A stretch of DNA of 64,000 nt from Spodoptera frugiperda (GCF_023101765.2 NC_064215.1:6076001-6140000), one strand, 5' to 3'. Numbered from the stretch's first letter, positions 1-12,482 are shown. The notes: generated from the letters alone by a model not told the origin. Made by a program: numbers and translations.

Positions 1-773
1 TCCCATTCCTACTATTAGAGTGTCGTGGTAGCCCGAAGGTTATAGATGCAAGCTTCTGACGCATGAGAATGCGGGTTCGAAACTTACCAACGGCAAGTAC
101 CAATATAAATATTTTCGATTTTTTCCGAGTTCTAAGATTATTTAGACATCACTGACAAATGGTGAAGGAAAACATCGTGAGGAAACATGGGCTTATAATT
201 TCTAATTATTGATGATCGATTAATTAGTATCAGGCATATGCATAAAAATATACTTTGTGACAAATCATTTTCAACGGATAAATATGTGGCCATAGTAGAA
301 AAAAAAAACTATCTATTTATACATTGGAGGTGAGACTTTTGTTCTTAACTTCCAAGAACAGAATAACAAAACAAACTTGTTGTGACGAAACGATCCTAAA
401 TAGTGAGCGATTCTATAATTAGACGCGAAACAGAAATAATTATCACGTAGGAACTAATTATAAGAAAAAAGTATTTTCGTTGAATTACAAGAAATGTATT
501 CTTGTTTTGTTTAGTCTAATGTCGGTTTAACGTTGAGTTCTGTAATGAATCCCTACGTTTAGGGTTTCTCAAACAAAACATATATATGTTACACCTTTTA
601 ATTTCCAAAGAGGTAAGCAGAAACGCGTATATACAATACAGTATTTACTTCAATTCTTTTATAGAAGCCTATTATCATATATTTAGCCCATTTCTAGAAT
701 CTGCTCTGTTACTAAAAATTGTAAAACTTAAAAAAAAACTTTGTTTTACCTTTACCATCTTTTTTTTAGTGGA

Positions 774-900
774 AAAATCATCCAATCGCTTTTCCCGCCT
801 TGGCTAAAGCGAGAGAGTTTAAGTCTCTTACTGACTAAAAACCGCCCCGCTCCTATTCCTGCTCGGAGCCGGAACTCCGGTAACCCAGCTCCGGATACTT
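774..900 (+). repeat. GC-rich interspersed repeat, family 3
   Basis: Shares with nine other places the order ATCATCCAAT, CGCCTTGG..GCGAGAGAG, CTTACTGACTAAAAACC, CTCCTATTCCTGCT, GAGCCGGAACTCCGGTAACC and AGCTCCGGATAC. Confidence 0.7.
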
Positions 901-1589
901 TAGTATACCTGGAATAAAATCGGAAACCTAGCTGTCACACCCAGCGAGGATATTTAATTACATTAGCTACAATTTTTAACCTATAATTTTTATCTACCTA
1001 TATATTTATCAAGTATACCTAGATACCTATCTAATATTATATCTAAGTTACAAATCATACACAATCACACGTGTCAACAGGTTTAAATTCAAGTATGGGC
1101 TTTAACAAAAAAAATGCAATTAAATGTAATAACAGATTTCTAAGTATGTTATTCATATCGTTATAGTTGTATAACAGTCAGTTGTACTCGTATGTGTCAT
1201 ATGATTCAATTACAACAGTTACAAGGCTGAGACACCAATTGTGGCACATAGTAAATAAGTGCAGTTCTTTAATAACTCGTTGTAAAAATATATGTGGACT
1301 AAGCTTGAGTATAGTAATGTTGTTGGTTCATTCCGTTCATATTTCGCTTTTAAAGTTAGATACGAAAATAAATAAGTAACATAACATACTCATATTTAGT
1401 TTCATATAAAAACAATTAACATTTGTTTTTCCTAAATTACTTTCAGTTTATCCACATACTTTTGTCTGTTGATGTTGTTGTTTTGTCTAAAAATACCAGT
1501 TTTGGAGACAAAAGGTAATCTAGACTAATGAATAAAATTGGACTGTCTATTATAGTATAGAAATAGCCGTTGTTTACTGCATGCGTATG

Positions 1590-1824
1590 CGTATATACAC
1601 CCAAAACACATATTTTTTTATTTTTTGTCTGTCTGTTTGTACCAGGTAATCTTTGAATTGGCTCGATCGATTTTGACGGGACTTTAGGACTTTTTACTGT
1701 CAGATAGTTGATGTACTAAGAAGTAAGTGAGGCTCCTTTTTTTGGAAAAACATTTTAACTAAAAAAATCACAAATTCTGCCAGAAGTTCTACGCGGGCAA
1801 AGTCGCGGGCAACAGCTTGTATTC
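1590..1824 (+). mobile_element. decayed Helitron-like fragment
   Basis: Carries TTTTTGTCTGTCTGTTTGTA and ends CGCGGGCAAAGTCGCGGGCA then ACAGCTTG, a decayed form of the GCGGGC...CTAG terminus of the intron-1 element. Confidence 0.5.
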
Positions 1825-2254
1825 TATATAAGGCAGAGCATTTGTTTATACTTAATTCTTGATACAAATTAACGTTACAATCGCGATACTCTTACAATGA
1901 AATCTTAAACGACTTGCAAGGCGAAACTAGTATATCAATTCGCTTCACTCGAAAATGCACTTAATACACATGTGTGCCTATTCAAAAACTTTTCAAAGTC
2001 ATCTTATTATACTAGGTCTATTTTTGGCACTGTTCTAGCATGAAGTCTTTATTTCAATTCAAATTGAATAATGATCCACCTTGATCCTTCAGTTTATTCA
2101 TTATTGTAACTAACTTGTTTTACCTCTTCGCAAATGAATGATATCATTAATACTATGTAAAGTAGTACACCTAAAGAGGATGGATTATTTTACCGTTTTT
2201 AAGTTTTATGTAAGGCTTTGAATAGGGTATCCATAGTATTTTATTGTATAAGCC

Positions 2255-2590
2255 GGTAAACGAGCTGACGAATCACCTGATGGTAAGCAATCGCCGCCGC
2301 CCATAGACACCCGAAACACCAGAGGCGTTACCACTTATAACGCCTCTGGTGTTTCGTTGCCGACCTTTTGGAGGTTAGGAATTTAAGGTTGTTGGGGAAT
2401 TGGGGATTGGGAAGGAGGGTAATTGGGCCTCCGGTAACCACACTCACACAACGAAACATAACGCAAGCGTTGTTTCATGTCGGTTTTCTGTGAGGCCGTG
2501 GTATCACTCCGGTCAAGCCGGCCCATTCGTGCCTAAGCATGGTTCCCCCACACTTAAGCATAGCTCTCCCACACTTTAAACTATCCAAGT
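2255..2590 (+). mobile_element. interspersed repeat, family 5, with palindrome
   Basis: Begins GTAAACGAGCTGACGAATCA, contains a perfect 19-bp-arm hairpin at 2312-2356, then GGTTAGGAATTTAAGG and GGTTTTCTGTGAGGCCGTGG. Parts recur at 5685 (reverse) and 55595. A non-autonomous lepidopteran repeat; class not determined. Confidence 0.6.
2312..2356. repeat. perfect inverted repeat, 19-bp arms
   Basis: CGAAACACCAGAGGCGTTA and its exact complement are separated by CCACTTA, inside the family 5 repeat. Confidence 0.9.
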
Positions 2591-3065
2591 CAGCTTAACT
2601 TGTAATCCCGTATATTTGCCCTTACGACAATCGAAGTCTGTCACACATCAAAAGATTCGACATCCTGTATGAAGAGGATTAAAATATCATTCAAACTCAG
2701 ACATAGAATGTTAACAGATCTAGTGTCAGAAATGTGCAGTCGGTATGTAAGGTCTTCAATTATCGCGACTTCACGTAGATATTAAAGCTCTAGTGACACG
2801 GTTTTTACGAAATGTTGTTTATTTATTAGATAAAAAACTCAGGGTTAGCTATAAATTATCTGGCTGCTACATTTGATATGTTTGTTTGTATTTTATATTA
2901 GTATTAAGATACAATAACAGATGTACCCTATTTATCTTCTAGATTAAGACACCACGCTTTTTAACTCCAAAACCAAAAGAGTAGATAGAAGGAACATACA
3001 TGCGTAATGTGACAATTTTTACCAATTAAGAATATCCACTATTTGCTGGTTTTTTTTCCCCGCTC

Positions 3066-3215
3066 TAAGATTTTCCACTGTGACGTGGATGCATTAACAA
3101 ACCTACAAGTTCACATACACGTGACATCCAGACCCGAAACAACAATCTGTAGATCACACAAACAGTTGCTGCGTGCGGGAATCAAACTCGCTACACGTTG
3201 GAGGCAGTCTATTAA
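3066..3215 (-). mobile_element. tRNA-headed SINE, family 2, reverse
   Basis: On the plus strand it reads CAAGTTCACATACACGTGAC, CCAGACCCGAAACAACAATC and GTGCGGGAATCAAACTCGC (complement of a decayed B box), shared with the copies at 18540, 49726, 52677 and 60045. Confidence 0.65.
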
Positions 3216-4166
3216 CAGTGCAGTTAACTAAATTGAGTCTATTCCCAACAACGTCAATTTATACTCCTACCCAATTCAATGGGTCTGAAATGCAGTATTG
3301 CCTTTCATAGCTCAAAGTTCCGCTTCACAAAACCCGCTAATCCTGTTTTCGTTTTAGGCAGCTCTTAATTTATCTAGCTAGGCGAGTAACAATTCATATG
3401 GACTTGTAAATTATCTGCATTAAATTTAACCAGTCTAAATGCGTCATGGTATCTTGTTTATTAGTTAATATTATGTTAATGCGACAAACAAAATACATAC
3501 ATGGATATGACATTACACTTTTCAATTCCATAATTGGCAGATCAAATTAGTAGTTTTAATTTGTAACATATAAGGATTATACAGTAAAAAACTTAAATCT
3601 ATATTGACTTTCCCCAAATGGGTATCGAACTAAGAATTACATGTTCAATAGACCAGCATTATTTTGTATTACGAATTATTTTTGCTGAATCGTCTTCATC
3701 GTCATCAACAGCCAATTCAATTTGAATCTTAATCACCACGCTTCCTCAATGCAGGTTGCTGAATGAAAACATCTCTATTATAATTAACCATCATTTCCTT
3801 GTTTATTTTTATTTATTTAACCTAAGTATATGAGGGCAATAAAATTAACATATATAATTATATCAAACTGTTATTAACTAAGTAGGCAAGCCTTTATAGC
3901 TTCCTATCATATTTTATTAGTTTTTAACATAAACAACACGTTCTTGTAATATTTCTTAAAGTATATAATTAATTAGTATGATACGGATAAGTATAATTTA
4001 AATGTGTTATCTTATAATTAAAGGCTTCTCAAATTGATAAACTGTTTGATGAACGACATATTCTCTTTATTTGGTGAAGCGTATCTATTATTTAAATATT
4101 CTGTTTTGTAAATTAGTCTCTGTTAACTAGAACACAATTCAATAGATGACATTCAATTGAAGAGGT

Positions 4167-4303
4167 GAAAACCATCCAATATCTCTTCCGCCTTGTACGA
4201 GGCGAGTAGTGTCAGACTCTTATTGACTAAAAAGCACTCCCATCCTACTCCTGCTTTTCGAATCGGAACCCCGGTAACCCGCTAGGTAGTCCGCAACTCC
4301 GGA
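4167..4303 (+). repeat. GC-rich interspersed repeat, family 3
   Basis: CATCCAATATCTCTTCCGCC through GCTAGGTAGTCCGCAACTCC, the full family length. Confidence 0.72.
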
Positions 4304-4807
4304 ACAATACAAAAACGGACGTTCTTAGGTTTGTCTTTGAAAAATATTATTTCATGAGTCCATTTAAGTTTGATCTAGTAAGTAGTAGTCTAAATGATAG
4401 ATGAAAATTTATACAACTAAAATTTACCTGACATTAATAACGTAGTTTATTGTTACCCTAAACACCATAAGTTATTCATAAATATGATTTACAATTCATT
4501 ACTGCAACTAAACCCAAGTAAAACGAAAACCTAACTTGAAACTCATGTAGGCAGCGGTAATTGACACTATCTATACTTGTAAGAGATAATTAAGCGTTGT
4601 CATGGTGATATGAAATGATAACGAGTCAGCTGACCGACCATATAACAGTGTCATTGAAAACGCCCTGCCCTCCTTTGCTCAACAAGCGAGTAGGCAATTT
4701 TCATGTATGGACAAATAAATTTTAGTCAACCTATATTAACTAAGTTTGTAGTACGCTCTACACAACTTGATACTTTGATTGTCACTTACAACCTTCGTCT
4801 TTAATTA

Positions 4808-5013
4808 TTTTCGAGCATTACTCGAAAAATAAATCGATCGTCGTCTAAAACAATCAAGCGTACCCGGTCACTTTCGAGCGTTACTCAAAATGATCAAGTG
4901 TCCTCAAAAACAATCGAACATCCTCAAAACAATTGAGCGATATCGATCGGGTTCGAGCGTACATGATCTCTTTCGGGCATTAGTCGATCATTTTCGAGCG
5001 TTACTCGAAAACT
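4808..5013. repeat. degenerate minisatellite of TTCGAGCGTTACTCGA units
   Basis: TTTCGAGCATTACTCGAAAA, CTTTCGAGCGTTACTCAAAA, GGTTCGAGCG, TTTCGGGCATTAGTCGA and TTTTCGAGCGTTACTCGAAA occur in about 200 bp, interleaved with CAATCAAGCGT/CAATCGAACAT/CAATTGAGCG. Each main unit is itself near-palindromic. Confidence 0.7.
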
Positions 5014-5399
5014 ACTATTTGTAGTAGTTTTTTGTAAACCTTCCCCCAACCTCTTAAATGGAAGCCGCGTGGAAAAGCTAGTCATCATAATAATATCAAT
5101 CGAAACTTCATACACACCAATTGCTTTCAAGAAACCAACCACAATTAATTGTGAAATTATAAAAAAGAAACAAAATAACAAAGAAAATACGAGTATGAAT
5201 GAGTATCAAAACTACTTATACCGTTGCTAGTGTATGAACATAACGTACGTTTCAAATTAAAAATACATCTAACTGAACTACCAAGTGTTCGAAGTACCGT
5301 TAGATCGATAGATTTTAACCATAACATTTAACTTATACTTTATTTAACTTGAACCAACTAAAGTGATCATTTTTAATGGTGTTTTTACACAGATCGCTG

Positions 5400-5592
5400 A
5401 ATAATTTTATAATAACTATCGTGAGACATACGAAATTAACTAAAAATCACGGTTTACTCACGTAAATTAATGGAGAAAAGACGTCGGACGAAGAACGTAC
5501 GTTGCTAATGAAGAAGATTCCTTCTGTGACTCAAAACTAGTAGAGCTTTTCTCCATTAATGTATGTGAGTAAACCGTGATTTTTAGTTAAGA
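5400..5592. mobile_element. palindromic MITE with 45-nt arms
   Basis: 5436-5480 and 5546-5590 are inverted repeats of 45 nt with two mismatches (core TCACGGTTTACTCAC), separated by a 65-nt loop. The preceding AATAACTATCGTGAGACATA recurs with the second copy at 54217-54240, which defines a small repeat family. Confidence 0.7.
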
Positions 5593-5660
5593 TCTTGTTG
5601 TTAAATAAGTTTGTTTTGTTACTATATGCAATAAAGATAACGATTAGGACTACTTCCAAT

Positions 5661-5792
5661 TAAAGGCCTTTTTTCCAACAGACGGGAAAAGGCCAACAAC
5701 GCATCTTGTAACTTCTTTAGTGTTATGGGTATCCATGGGTAGCGCTAATCGCTTACCATCAGGCGATCCATCTACTCGTTTACCTCGATGCA
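5661..5792 (-). repeat. family 5 fragment, reverse
   Basis: TAATCGCTTACCATCAGGCG then ATCCATCTACTCGTTTACC is the complement of the family 5 start. Confidence 0.6.
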
Positions 5793-7110
5793 ATGTTAGA
5801 CTAAGCAATGTTAGGTAAAAATAGTGTTAGACTTCCATGGAAAAGCAATCTAGAACTCAATTTATAGAAGTCCTATCTAGAACTGACTGTGAACTACGAC
5901 AGATATACCTTTCCTAGTAACTAGTAACACTTCTATTTTCCGTTTGTAAATAGATCTATATTTAAATTTCCTAGAATTCAGCTTTAGTTTTCAAGTGTGA
6001 AACCTTAAAAAGTCACGTTCATAGAAACTCACAATGGGTAAGATGGCGAACTGTCGTCATTACTGATATTGATTTCAAACTAAGTATAAAGTACCTACAG
6101 GAAATTCTCGGAATACCAGATCTGTAACAAAAAAGCATATCTATAAAAGTTTTAAGGCATGCCTCTTGCATTTATAATACAATGTCGATGAAGCGAAAGA
6201 GGTGTGTAAAAATCGTAGGAATTGGCGTTCCATTGTCTCATTGAGTTCCTTTAGATTATGGCATAGAACTAAGCTTTATCCTTTCGAATAAGTAATGATA
6301 AGTATTTTTATCTATACTTAAGAGCTATAAATAAGTTTGACTGACTTCAATTTCAATATCAAAGAACTTTCCTGAAGGTTTTTCTAGAAATAGTCAAAAC
6401 TAAATCAAATAACTACTCAATCAATTTTAAATCAAACGTGTAACATGTTAATAAAACCTAAAACCATAAAATGTGGTCGTAAATCACTATTAAACTTTTC
6501 AATTCTGTTACACTCGACAAATAAATACAATCATAAATCCAATTGGCAGCCGATCCAAATGATACTTAATTGAAATTTATAACTCTTACACAATTTGAAA
6601 ATTAATACTATACCATAATATTTAAACACGCTTTTAAATACATATTATTAGCTTACAATGAAAACCATACCTAGACATATCCTTTTTTCATTTTGAAAAG
6701 TACCTAATCTTTCGTATTTAGTTACCAATTCTCTGTTTCGCATCTGATTTATTTTGTGATGACGTAATATTCAGACAATGTTACTAATAAGTTCAGTTAT
6801 AATAATGAAACCAGACTGGAAGTAACTGTCCAGTACTAATTTGAAAGGGTCGTTACGAAATACCTAATCCAGTTAGGTCTACTGAAATATTTAGGTAAGT
6901 ACTAAGACTTTTAACAATTAAGGTGTAACTTTAATGGCGAAAAATTGATGTACATACTAATGTTTTTTGTGTTGTTTTAAATTTGGTTTTTAAATGAAAT
7001 TAATAGATCCCTTTTCTGCGGTCTGTACTTTATGTTGTAAGCTACGAATGACCTAGGCCCAGGCTATGGGTAGGGTTAGACGGATTTGGCCGAGCCATGT
7101 GTCTATGAGG

Positions 7111-7142
7111 TATATAAGCAACAGTTAACGGGCCCTTAGTCA
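7111..7142 (+). promoter_or_regulatory. core promoter of the three-exon gene
   Basis: TATATAAG starts at 7111. A TTAGTCACATTC stretch at 7136-7147 is the likely start region, 27-31 nt downstream. It lacks the exact 33-nt TATA-to-TCAGT spacing and the ACACAGACC leader element of its neighbours. Confidence 0.55.
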
Positions 7143-7198
7143 CATTCGCTCCTACATCCTCCTTCTTCACTACTACGGAAAACCCCCATCCCTTCAAA

Positions 7199-10100
7199 AT
7201 GTACAAGCTGGTAAGACTTGAGTTTTTATCAAATCAATTCACACACCCTTTGCACCCCTTATCTTATCCCTGATATAAAGATTTTTTCATAGATTTTCTG
7301 TTTACATAGATAGGGCTAACAATTATCATCGATTCGGTAAAATCAAACAAAACGATAGTGAGGATGCACCAATTCAATCTAAAAACGCATTTTAAAGTCT
7401 AATCTGAAATGATTCAGTCAGTAGATAGATTCAGTAGAAGCCCAGAAACAAAACGTTAATTAACTCGGAAAATACATAAGTATCCTGTCGCTAGGATATA
7501 CCTATGTACTTGAATTGTCCTCCAAACACGTCCAGTGTCCATGAATCAGCCAGCTTTTATAGTTTTTGCCATTTTTTTGTTGGCTGACATTCTCTGCAAC
7601 GCCAACGACCGGGCGAGGTCGGTTCAGTTGCCACCCGGTACTTCCACCGCCACACTTTTTACTTACAAATTCGTTAATCAGTGCAAATAGCTCAGCTCAA
7701 TACAATATTATGTCAATGTTCCTTCCAAAAACGACCATGACAAAATTTATTCCTATCATAAACTGATGGATTAAATTATACCTAAGAACCTGTGCGCAAA
7801 AACTTTATACTATCGAAAATTACACTCAAATTGAGTAGTATTAAGTCTTATATTTATTTGTACTTTTTTAAACTGGTTGTCCAATTAAAGTCGTTTATAA
7901 TGGGCGGGTGTATGTTATCTTTATATGATTTACGTATGACGTTATTTAATTATTGTGTGGACTCGATTTATTAGGATACTTCTTTGAATATGCGTTCTGA
8001 TATCGTTAATCGAGTAGGTACTCGTATAAAATGATAGGATCATAATAATAGGTTTGTGGATCACGCTGATGTATTTTATAAATTAAATTAATTTAATTTT
8101 TTGTCCCATCCGCTGAGAAACTGCGTGATAATTGCTTGTTTGTAATATTAACTTGTTAATTTGTTACATGTTTTGATTTAATATAATGATGTGCATGCAA
8201 TTTAGCTATGATTGTCTTTTATTGTTCTAGTTTCTGCTTTAGATTGCTTTAATTAGTTTCATGTAATTTTTGACAAAATTAGATAACATATTTTTGGATG
8301 GCTGTGGCGTTTTTACTCTTTGCAATTTTATTTATTAATAATAAGTACCTAGATCTTAGAAATCTAATTTGTTTCCAACTATATGTAAATTAAAAAAACA
8401 ATATACTTACAAATTAAAGCGGAAATATGTCTTAAATTATAAATTGAAATTTAGGAACTAATTTTAATACAAAGACAGAAAAAATATATTAACAAAAGAA
8501 ATAACAACCACAAAATTCGATTCGCCCAATTCAATACGCATTGTTCACACGATATGTTAACTACATTTGCAAATTATTATATTTCCTTGAGCAAAATTTG
8601 TTCCTAAATGTTTTATATCACGGTCTAACAATTAAAGAGAATTATTTCCTGTCCAGCTGTACTTTATTCATTAAAAATATGCAAAAAGATATTAATTCAG
8701 TTCTACTAGTTACAATAAATAAATCTACATACTAAAAGTAAATTACAATAAAAAAGGATAAGGGCACACAAGGTTTCTATGTGATGTGTTTATACGTATT
8801 TGTATCTTCGTAAACACACCCACGACACAGAAGAAAGTCCTATTGTAGGACAATACGCAACATCACGCCTTTTATCCCCGAAGGGGTAGGCAGAGGTGCA
8901 CATTACGGCACGTAATGCACGTTGGGAGAACTTTCTATGTAAAAAATAAATAGTTTATGTGTCAAAGAATTTATCCATATCACTGTCATCAAAGAACGTT
9001 TCCATAAGATTAACAGCATTGGCATGTTAGCGGGACTTAGAACAGGGTAGGTATTATTCGATTAAAGTCTGATACTCCTTCTTACTTAACCCAGGGTGGG
9101 AGATGCCGTACCTGTAGCTACTATCTTGCGAGGACTAGCCTAAAAATAGCATTGGGCGTTGTATGGCATACAGCTGTATTACATCACTCATATCGATGTC
9201 AAGAACTAATAGTCAATGGTAGTAATTATGACGACCGGTCTAGATCGCTCGTGATCTAGATATGCCATCAATGTGTCCTCCTACTCATGCCCTTCGCACA
9301 CTTAGAGCGATATTAGTGCTTGGAATTAGTTTAATGGTTTTGTATGGTGTTATGTTTTCAAGGTTGTTGAATATTGTGCCAGCCAAATTTGAAAAAGTTA
9401 TTTATGTAGGCGGTATTATTGAAAATTTTGTACTGTAATGCTTCCTTTCGATTTTTACTAGTTTATGAATATAAAGTAGTCTTTAATTGTTTTTGAGTAG
9501 CTTCAATTTCACGATGTTTTTTTTCTTTTCTTTTTCTCTTATTAACATTTTCCCCGACAGGCAGTGGAACTATTAAACAATTAATAATAAAGGAGAACAA
9601 TAATAAATGAGGTTATATAAGAATATTATAATCGGGGAATTGTTTCTGCTGAGCATATGCGAGGCGCGTGAGAGGGCCACAATAGACTGGACAATGGGCC
9701 CTCATTACGTGTTACCACGTGATCTTTGTTCAGCCCATTCAGGCTATTGGGCCTATTCAGTTTGGCTTCAGCTCCCTTTACCAAGTTCTCAAAGGAAACA
9801 ATTATCTTTCGTTGTTGTAACTGTTTCTACTACATTTTTGCTCGATGTGAATTGTTTCATTGTAGCCGCAACGTAATCTATTGTGAACGCATAGCTATTT
9901 CTAATTTGATTACAATAAGGTATCGGTGTAATTGTAGAATAAATTATTATTTAATATAATTTGTACAGAGTTATGTGCCGTATATCGAGGTAGAGACATA
10001 TTGAAATATTTAGCTAGACATTAGTCCAATTATAGTTTTGCAACTGCCATTCTTTAACTATCTATACATATAATAAAATCGTAGAAAAGTGCTGTCTGTA

Positions 10101-12482
10101 CATTGAAAATAAAAATAAAAAAAATAGCAGGGGTTATTGTTATGTCGATGTCGAACCCAAAAATGTAATTAACTTTTTTTTTGTCTGTTTGTCTGTTTGT
10201 CTGTTTGTCTGTTTGTCTGTTTGTCTGTTCGTCTGTGCGCGCTAATCTCAGAAACGGCTGATCCGAGTTGGATGCGGTTTTCACGAATATATTGTGGGAT
10301 GCTTAAATTTACATTTAGTGTTTGTTTCATGTCAATCGGTTCATAAATAAAAAAGTTATGTCAAATTAAAGAATCACGTCGAACATTCTATGCTTATACC
10401 ATTAATCTCCGCAACTATTTGACGGATTTGGTTGAAATTTGGTACAGATATAGTTTAGAACCTTAGAAAGGACATAGATATATTTTTATTTCAAAAATCA
10501 AAAAATAAAAATAAGAAATAAATTATTTATAAATAATTCTATGTCGATCGTTACACGACTTCGGTTCATGTTATTGTTTTAATTTATCGAAAAAAAGTAA
10601 ATAAATAGTAAAAAGGTATGCATAATAAAACATTTAGTACAAAGAAAATGCTCTAACGGAGTATAGATAATTCTATGTCGATCGTTACACGACTTCGGTT
10701 CATGTTATTGTTTTAATTCATCGAAAAAAGTAAATAAATAGTAAAAAGGTATGAAAAAAATAATATCAATATAATTAAACTTTTAGTACAAAGAAAATGC
10801 CCGAACGGAGTATAAATAAATAATCCAAGTTGTCTTTATCCTCGATAGATGGCGTTGGGATCGAAATAGATCGCGCTATGGTTTCGTTACATTCATTTGG
10901 TTGGGTATCGGCCGAGCGCTTCGGTACTATCGTAGAAAAAGTGTATTATCAGTCGTATGATTATTTGTCTGTAGTGGTCCTGCTGTTTCGTATATTCTAA
11001 ATTGGTTTCGTTGTATTTGTCAATTAATAAGTTTATTTGTTGGGTTTTCCTGGTTTTTTGGTTAAACTATTTAACGTAGGTTTAGTTTGATATCGATTAT
11101 TAGTAGTTACTGTAGTTAGTTTTTTTAATAAAATTGTAAGTCAAATTTATTAATTAATTAGATAGATTAGATTTAAGTCGTTTCTTTTAAATTATTTAGT
11201 TTAAGCTTGGTTATTATAGCATAGAGGATAGGTTGTAATATAGTTTCTTTTTTAATTGTTATAAATTCGTAATTCGTAGCTTTCTTTAGTTTTAAGTTAG
11301 TTTAAGTCCGTTTTTAAACTATTTTTTCAATGCCCTAAGTGAGTATACATCTATTAAATTCAAACGCAGAGCTCATTATGTTGATTTTTGAAGAGTTCCC
11401 TGGAATATCTTCCACATCTCATTTTTGAAGAGATCCCGCGAGATCGGGAACTATGTGGTTAAAACCAAAAATTTGCCGGAAGTCACTATTCCACGCGAAC
11501 GAAGTCGCGGGCAAAAGCTAGTATTTAATATACAAACACAAAGTCACGTTGTTTATTCTCCGAATGACTAGGCAATCGTTATCAAGCAAGTACGAGTGCG
11601 GATGCAGTAGCAGGAGTCCTTAAAGAGTATATATTACTTACTTTTCGCTCATCTCATTATTAACTGAGCTATTACTATAATTTCCAGGTCGTCTTCTCCG
11701 CTCTGCTGGCCGTTGCCGCCGCCGCTCCCGGCTACTACGGAGGCTACGCTGCGCCCATCGCTGCGGCTCCCATCGCCGCTGGCTGGGGCCACGGTATCGT
11801 CAGCGCGCCCATCTACAGCGCTCCCGTAGTTAAGGCCGCCGTACCTGTAGCTACTTCTTACGCTAACACTGTTAAGGTAAGCAATATATGTATATAAAAA
11901 CAAACTATATGCATTAGTAAATATAATGGTAAGTATATACGCTTACACAATACTCTGCTAATCACTACGCGAGTCTAATTTATTTTACTATGTTATTTGC
12001 TAACTGTTACTGTCAAGTTAGTATTAGTAGTGTTAGTTGTTACTTTAAGGAAAAGAGATCTTATTTCCTTTAATATTCTAATCTAACTTAACCTTTTATA
12101 CATTTATTTTCATCCAGCATATATTTGAGCGCGTTGATGTCTTTTAAACTGCATAAATTATTTTATCGTTATGTCTACGATGAAGAGATATTGACTAGAT
12201 TAAACCAGTTCGTTGAGTTGAAGCCATCGTATTTGAGAAGTACATATTTATTAATATGCGCAATATTCTCTACATATCGTCATACAATAATTTCAGATAC
12301 AATAAGTATCTACCAACGGTTTGTATAAAAATCGAAAAATGTTGATGTTGTGTTACAGATCTTTAATTATAATTTCCATATACTTCCAGGTGGCGTCCCC
12401 TGCATTAGTAGCTGCCCACGCTCCCATCGTAGCTGCGCACGCGCCGATCGTGGCCGCTCCCGCCTATGCCCACGGCTGGTGA
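7199..12482 (+). CDS. small Ala/Val-rich cuticular protein, three exons (97 aa)
   Basis: Exons are read as 7199-7210, 11688-11876 and 12390-12482, with GT donors at 7211 and 11877 and AG acceptors ending at 11687 and 12389. Both junctions fall between codons and the spliced frame stays open to a TGA. The product starts MYKLVVFSALLAVAAAAPGY, a clear signal peptide with cleavage near residue 17. It continues with YGGY, three API/APVV blocks and the segment TSYANTVK, and ends in HGW. It has neither the retinin-like segment nor the QSR module seen in other cluster members. The first intron (4.5 kb) falls just after codon 4, inside the signal peptide, a common arrangement in insect cuticle genes, and it holds a 1.46-kb Helitron-like insertion. 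A TATA box lies at 7111; a possible poly(A) signal ATTAAA is at 12668. The role as a structural matrix protein is inferred from composition and company. The exon structure is convincing but unconfirmed by RNA. Confidence 0.8.
8785..8850 (+). repeat. SINE family 2 tail fragment
   Basis: GTAAACACACCCACGACACA then GAAGAAAGTCCTA matches the family 2 end. Confidence 0.5.
8857..8921 (-). repeat. SINE family 1 tail fragment, reverse
   Basis: GCAACATCACGCCTTTTATC then CCCGAAGGGGTAGGCAGAGG is the complement of the family tail. Confidence 0.65.
9031..9110 (-). repeat. family 3 fragment, reverse
   Basis: GAACAGGGTAGG...AAGTCTGATACTCCTTCTTA then CCCAGGGTGGGAGA, a decayed reverse copy. Confidence 0.45.
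10183..10230 (+). repeat. GTCTGTTT microsatellite
   Basis: About six copies of an 8-bp unit lie near the 5' end of the Helitron-like element. Such arrays are common at this position in lepidopteran Helitrons. Confidence 0.85.
10533..10810 (+). repeat. tandem duplication, period about 134 bp
   Basis: The block beginning ATAATTCTATGTCGATCG at 10533 recurs at 10667 with few changes and small indels. It includes ACACGACTTCGGTTCATGTT, the ATCGAAAAAAGTAAATAAAT region and TTTAGTACAAAGAAAATG. It is an internal duplication of the Helitron-like element. Confidence 0.85.

Larger units (their letters stand above)
1..7110. other. intergenic, no gene seen
   Basis: AT-rich. Holds the repeats listed at 774, 1590, 2255, 3066, 4167, 4808, 5400 and 5661. 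ORFs here are short, AT-driven and without recognisable domains. Confidence 0.6.
10061..11521 (+). mobile_element. Helitron-like non-autonomous element in intron 1
   Basis: The element starts TCTATACATATAATAAAATC directly after an A. It ends in a GC-rich hairpin (ACGCGA...TCGCGG near 11492-11510) followed by CTAG at 11518-11521 and then a T. A 5' TC end, a 3' hairpin plus CTAG, and insertion between A and T without a target duplication are Helitron hallmarks. No Rep/helicase ORF is present, so it is non-autonomous. Inside are an 8-bp GTCTGTTT microsatellite (about 10183-10230) and a tandem duplication of about 134 bp. Confidence 0.7.

Noticed and set aside
9607..9876. 89-codon ORF inside intron 1
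   Set aside because: No recognisable domain and no conserved neighbour signals; probably transposon-derived or random open frame.
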